Source: Nocardioides faecalis
Lineage (GTDB): Bacteria; Actinomycetota; Actinomycetes; Propionibacteriales; Nocardioidaceae
DNA length: 64,000 nucleotides
NCBI RefSeq assembly: GCF_018388425.1
Contig: NZ_CP074406.1
Span: 3,799,827-3,863,826 of the forward strand
Direction of reading: 5' to 3'
Of the stretch, positions 61,747-64,000 are shown one piece after another. The notes under the pieces were generated by a model. That model did no database searches. It worked only from the letters and a program-made list of their open reading frames with translations, and was not told where the DNA came from. Position numbers and translations under genes: made by a program. The number at the start of each line of letters is the position of its first letter. Positions within the stretch are counted from its first letter, which is position 1.

Positions 61747-62777
61747 CGGCGATCTCCCTTGTTGGTGTTCGTGGGCTTCTTCGGGCCGGCGCTGCCGCCA
61801 CCCGGACTCTTCTTGGCCTGCTGGCGCTGGGCCTTGGTCTGCCGCTTCGGCTGCTGACGCGCGGCGGGCCGGCGCTCCTCGACGACGGGCTCGACGGCCT
61901 CGTCCTCGACCAGCGTCTTGCCGTGCTTGGCCGCCTTCGCCTTGTCCCGGTCCTGCTTCGCCTTGAACGCCGGGGTGCCGGGGGCCGGGTTGTTGCGGAT
62001 GACGTAGAACTGCTGGCCCATGGTCCACAGGTTCGAGGTGGTCCAGTAGAGCAGCACGCCGATCGGGAACGCCACGCCACCGAGGCCGAAGGCCACGGGG
62101 AGGATGTAGAGCAGCATCTTCTGCTGCTGGGCGTAGGGGCCGCTCATCGCCTCGGCGGGCATGTTCTTGGCCATCAGCTGGCGCTGGGTGAAGAACGTGG
62201 TGGCCGTCATCGCGAGCACGAGGATCAGCGCGACCACCATGACGGTGGCGTTCGGCTCGTCGCCCCAGGTGCGGGCCCCCCAGAACGAGTCCGCCACGGG
62301 GATCACGCCGAAGATCTGGGAGTCAGCGAACTGCTTCGCGGACTCGGTGTCGAGGAAGCCGTGTGCGGTGTTGCGACGCGCCGCCTGGTCGAGGAGCCGG
62401 AACAGCGCGAAGAAGATCGGCATCTGCAGCAGGATCGGCAGGCAGGACGCGAACGGGTTGGTCCCGGCGTCCTTGTAGAGCTTCATGGTCTCTTCGGCCA
62501 GCTTCTGCCGGTCGTGGCCGTACTTCTTCTGCAGCTCCTTGACCTTGGGCTGCAGCAGCTGCATGTTGCGGCTGGACTTGATCTGCTTGACGAACAGCGG
62601 GATCAGCGCCGCCCGGATCACCAGCGTCAGGCCGATGATCGACAGGGCCCAGGACAGACCACCGGACGGGTCGAGCCCGAGGGTCTCGAAGAGCTTGTGC
62701 CAACCGAGGAGCACCGCGGAGATGATGTAGTACAGCGGCACCATGATGTAGTGGCCGATGTCGCCGATGATGCCCAC
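61743..62777 (-). CDS. yidC: Membrane protein insertase YidC
   Basis: This 344-residue Oxa1-type insertase places proteins in the cytoplasmic membrane. It has five main hydrophobic segments, with LSWALSIIGLTLVIRAALIP near residue 41, TNPFASCLPILLQMPIFFALFRLLDQ near 106 and LLYILPVAFGLGGVAFPIGVLLYWTTSNLWTM (seen as ILPVAFGLGGVAFPIG) near 222. The hydrophilic-groove Arg fits VIRAALIPL. The tail is basic. GTG 62777 has AAGGAG upstream. The stop overlaps jag. Confidence 0.96.
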   Translation of the reverse strand: MGIIGDIGHYIMVPLYYIISAVLLGWHKLFETLGLDPSGGLSWALSIIGLTLVIRAALIPLFVKQIKSSRNMQLLQPKVKELQKKYGHDRQKLAEETMKLYKDAGTNPFASCLPILLQMPIFFALFRLLDQAARRNTAHGFLDTESAKQFADSQIFGVIPVADSFWGARTWGDEPNATVMVVALILVLAMTATTFFTQRQLMAKNMPAEAMSGPYAQQQKMLLYILPVAFGLGGVAFPIGVLLYWTTSNLWTMGQQFYVIRNNPAPGTPAFKAKQDRDKAKAAKHGKTLVEDEAVEPVVEERRPAARQQPKRQTKAQRQQAKKSPGGGSAGPKKPTNTNKGDRR

Positions 62778-62780
62778 TGA

Positions 62781-63155
62781 TCAGGCTCCTTGCTCGGTGA
62801 GGGGACCGCCGGCGGACGCCGGCAGGAGAGTGGGGGAGTGCGACTCGTCGCACTCAACAGCTGGTCCGGTGGCGCGCTCGGCGCCGGAGCCGGAGTCCGC
62901 GGGGGACCCGCCTGTCCGGTCCTCGCTCGAGCCGCGCCGCGGCGGGACGTGGTCCACGCCGCCGTCGGACCAGGGGTGGCACCGCAGCAGGCGCCGTACC
63001 GCGAGCCAGGTGCCGCGGACCGCGCCGTGCACCTGGAGCGCCTGCAGTGCGTAGGCGGAGCACGACGGGTAGTAGCGGCAGGTCGGCTGCGGGCCCAGCA
63101 GGGGGCTCAGCAGGATCTGGTAGCCGCGCACCAGACCGATCAGCAGCCACTTCAT
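62781..63155 (-). CDS. yidD: Membrane protein insertion efficiency factor YidD
   Basis: This 124-residue YidD has the hallmark [20 protein letters not shown] and [14 protein letters not shown] with the conserved cysteines, then [14 protein letters not shown]. It assists YidC-dependent insertion. The C-terminal 40 residues are a variable tail. The ATG at 63155 overlaps the rnpA stop (ATGA), and its stop lies four bases before yidC. Confidence 0.93.
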   Translation of the reverse strand: MKWLLIGLVRGYQILLSPLLGPQPTCRYYPSCSAYALQALQVHGAVRGTWLAVRRLLRCHPWSDGGVDHVPPRRGSSEDRTGGSPADSGSGAERATGPAVECDESHSPTLLPASAGGPLTEQGA

Positions 63156-63562
63156 CCGGCCTCCCGACGCTCGGTGGCCGGCTGGGCCACCCGTTGGAGG
63201 CAACGGTCGAGCTCGGCGACCAGTTCCCGGTACGACGCGCCGGCGGCCGCGGGCTGGGCCCGCACCACCAACGTGGCGCCCACAGGAAGGCCTGCGACCC
63301 GCTCACGCATGGCATGACGCAACCGTCGCTTGACCCGGTTGCGGACCACCGCCGTGCCGACCGCCTTGCTGACGACGAAGCCCACCCGCGCGGAACCCCC
63401 CGCACCACGACCTGAGGTGCGGTGCCCGGGAACGCCAACGACCTGCTCGCTCCCAGGGAGCAGCAGGTGCGTGACGAGGCAGCGGCCTCCCGCGCGTCGG
63501 CCGCGCCGGCTTGCCGCCCGGAAACCCTCCGGGTCGACGAGCCTGTGGCGCGCTTCCAGCAC
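63152..63562 (-). CDS. rnpA: Ribonuclease P protein component
   Basis: This 136-residue protein helps RNase P RNA process tRNA 5' ends. It has the early Arg/His region [20 protein letters not shown] and the RNA-binding core [31 protein letters not shown] 63562 starts it at the usual family length; an in-frame GTG at 63577 is an alternative. It is between rpmH and yidD, the universal order. Confidence 0.93.
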   Translation of the reverse strand: MLEARHRLVDPEGFRAASRRGRRAGGRCLVTHLLLPGSEQVVGVPGHRTSGRGAGGSARVGFVVSKAVGTAVVRNRVKRRLRHAMRERVAGLPVGATLVVRAQPAAAGASYRELVAELDRCLQRVAQPATERREAG

Positions 63563-63600
63563 GGTCAGCCCCACGGGTTCCGTTGGGCAGACACGCTGCC

Positions 63601-63738
63601 TCAGACGGAGAGGCTCGAACGGCCCTTTCGGCGACGGTTCGCCAGGATCGCGCGACCCGCACGGGTGCGCATCCGCAGGCGGAAGCCGTGCACCTTGTGA
63701 CGGCGGCGGTTGTTCGGCTGGTACGTGCGCTTGCTCAC
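63601..63738 (-). CDS. rpmH: 50S ribosomal protein L34
   Basis: This 45-residue protein reads [20 protein letters not shown] then [20 protein letters not shown] and ends LSV, an unmistakable L34. GTG 63738 has GAGAGGTC upstream. It is the first gene of the leftward rpmH-rnpA-yidD-yidC-jag-rsmG-parA-parB run. Confidence 0.97.
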   Translation of the reverse strand: MSKRTYQPNNRRRHKVHGFRLRMRTRAGRAILANRRRKGRSSLSV

Positions 63739-64000
63739 GGTGACCTCTCAGGATGTCGGGAAGGGCCTTCCGGCAGCCCGGCGAGCCCGGTCGGGGACCG
63801 CTGGACGTGTCGGCCGGCACCGCGCAGCCACGAGACCGGTGAGCGTCGTGGACATGCGGCACCGGTCGACACCGGTTGACCAATAAACGGTACGCGGAGC
63901 CAGGATCCAGGGTCAAACCGGCGACGACCGGTGCAGACCGTTCCCCACGTGGGTGAAAACCTGTGGATAGCGGCTTGATCGACCACCTCTGCGACGATTA
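63739..64000. other. Region between rpmH and the expected dnaA/oriC side
   Basis: No gene is visible in these last 262 bases. The segment holds the rpmH promoter (63887-63916) and a DnaA-box-like TGTGGATAG at 63962-63970. It leads toward dnaA, which is expected just beyond the window. Confidence 0.6.
63887..63916 (-). promoter_or_regulatory. Sigma-70-type promoter of rpmH operon
   Basis: On the minus strand TTGACC (63911-63916) is the -35 and TACCGT (63887-63892) the -10, with an 18-base spacer. It is about 150 bases before the rpmH start. Confidence 0.7.

Overview
The window is high-GC actinobacterial chromosome next to the replication origin. Gene order and content suggest Nocardioides or a close relative: rpmH, rnpA, yidD, yidC, jag, rsmG, parA and parB lie at the right end, trxA, trxB, an ECF sigma gene, murJ and the CCA-adding enzyme in the middle, and rpsF, ssb, rpsR, rplI and dnaB to the left. 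dnaA and the main oriC should lie just beyond base 64000, because rpmH points left and a DnaA-box-like site sits at 63962. The assignment rests on synteny and codon/GC character, not on a database search.

Region 1-9300 is an accessory catabolic cluster. A UTRA-type GntR regulator and a creatininase-family hydrolase (cut by the window edge) face left. A transporter (NMT1-like lipoprotein, ATPase, permease), a NtaA/DszA-type flavin monooxygenase, an acetamidase/formamidase, an AtzH-amidase fusion and a DUF1275 membrane protein face right. Together they look like import, flavin-dependent opening and amide hydrolysis of a nitrogen- or sulfur-containing compound that I cannot name. Region 9300-14340 holds a TfoX-like protein, a 2'-5' RNA ligase-like protein, a truncated IS256-type transposase in a lower-GC patch, an orphan PD-(D/E)XK-like protein and a secreted protein with a histone-like tail.

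Region 14340-23000 is conserved core: dnaB, a 470-base gap carrying several DnaA-box-like sites, a MATE exporter, the rpsF-ssb-rpsR-rplI operon (rpsF starts with TTG) and an FHA-trypsin membrane protein. Region 23000-32500 carries endonuclease IV and a polyamine/GABA module: GntR regulator, Cache protein, PotABCD-like transporter, aldehyde dehydrogenase and GABA transaminase. Region 32500-41600 is mostly envelope biology: MarR-like regulator, FemAB-like transferase, alanine-racemase-like enzyme, GT87-like membrane protein, class A PBP, then PadR plus inositol-phosphate synthase.

Region 41700-53600 is the pcnA / DUF6049 / murJ / pseudokinase / sigma / anti-sigma-like / trxB / trxA block. Region 53500-57640 has an acetyltransferase, an alanine aminotransferase, an acyltransferase and a gene-poor decayed stretch with two tiny coupled ORFs. 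Region 57640-64000 is the segregation and membrane-insertion block. Four parS sites lie in frame inside the 5' part of parA and a fifth overlaps the likely start codon of rsmG.

Many genes seem to be transcribed without a leader: a TAnnnT -10 box recurs 6-7 bases before the start codon.
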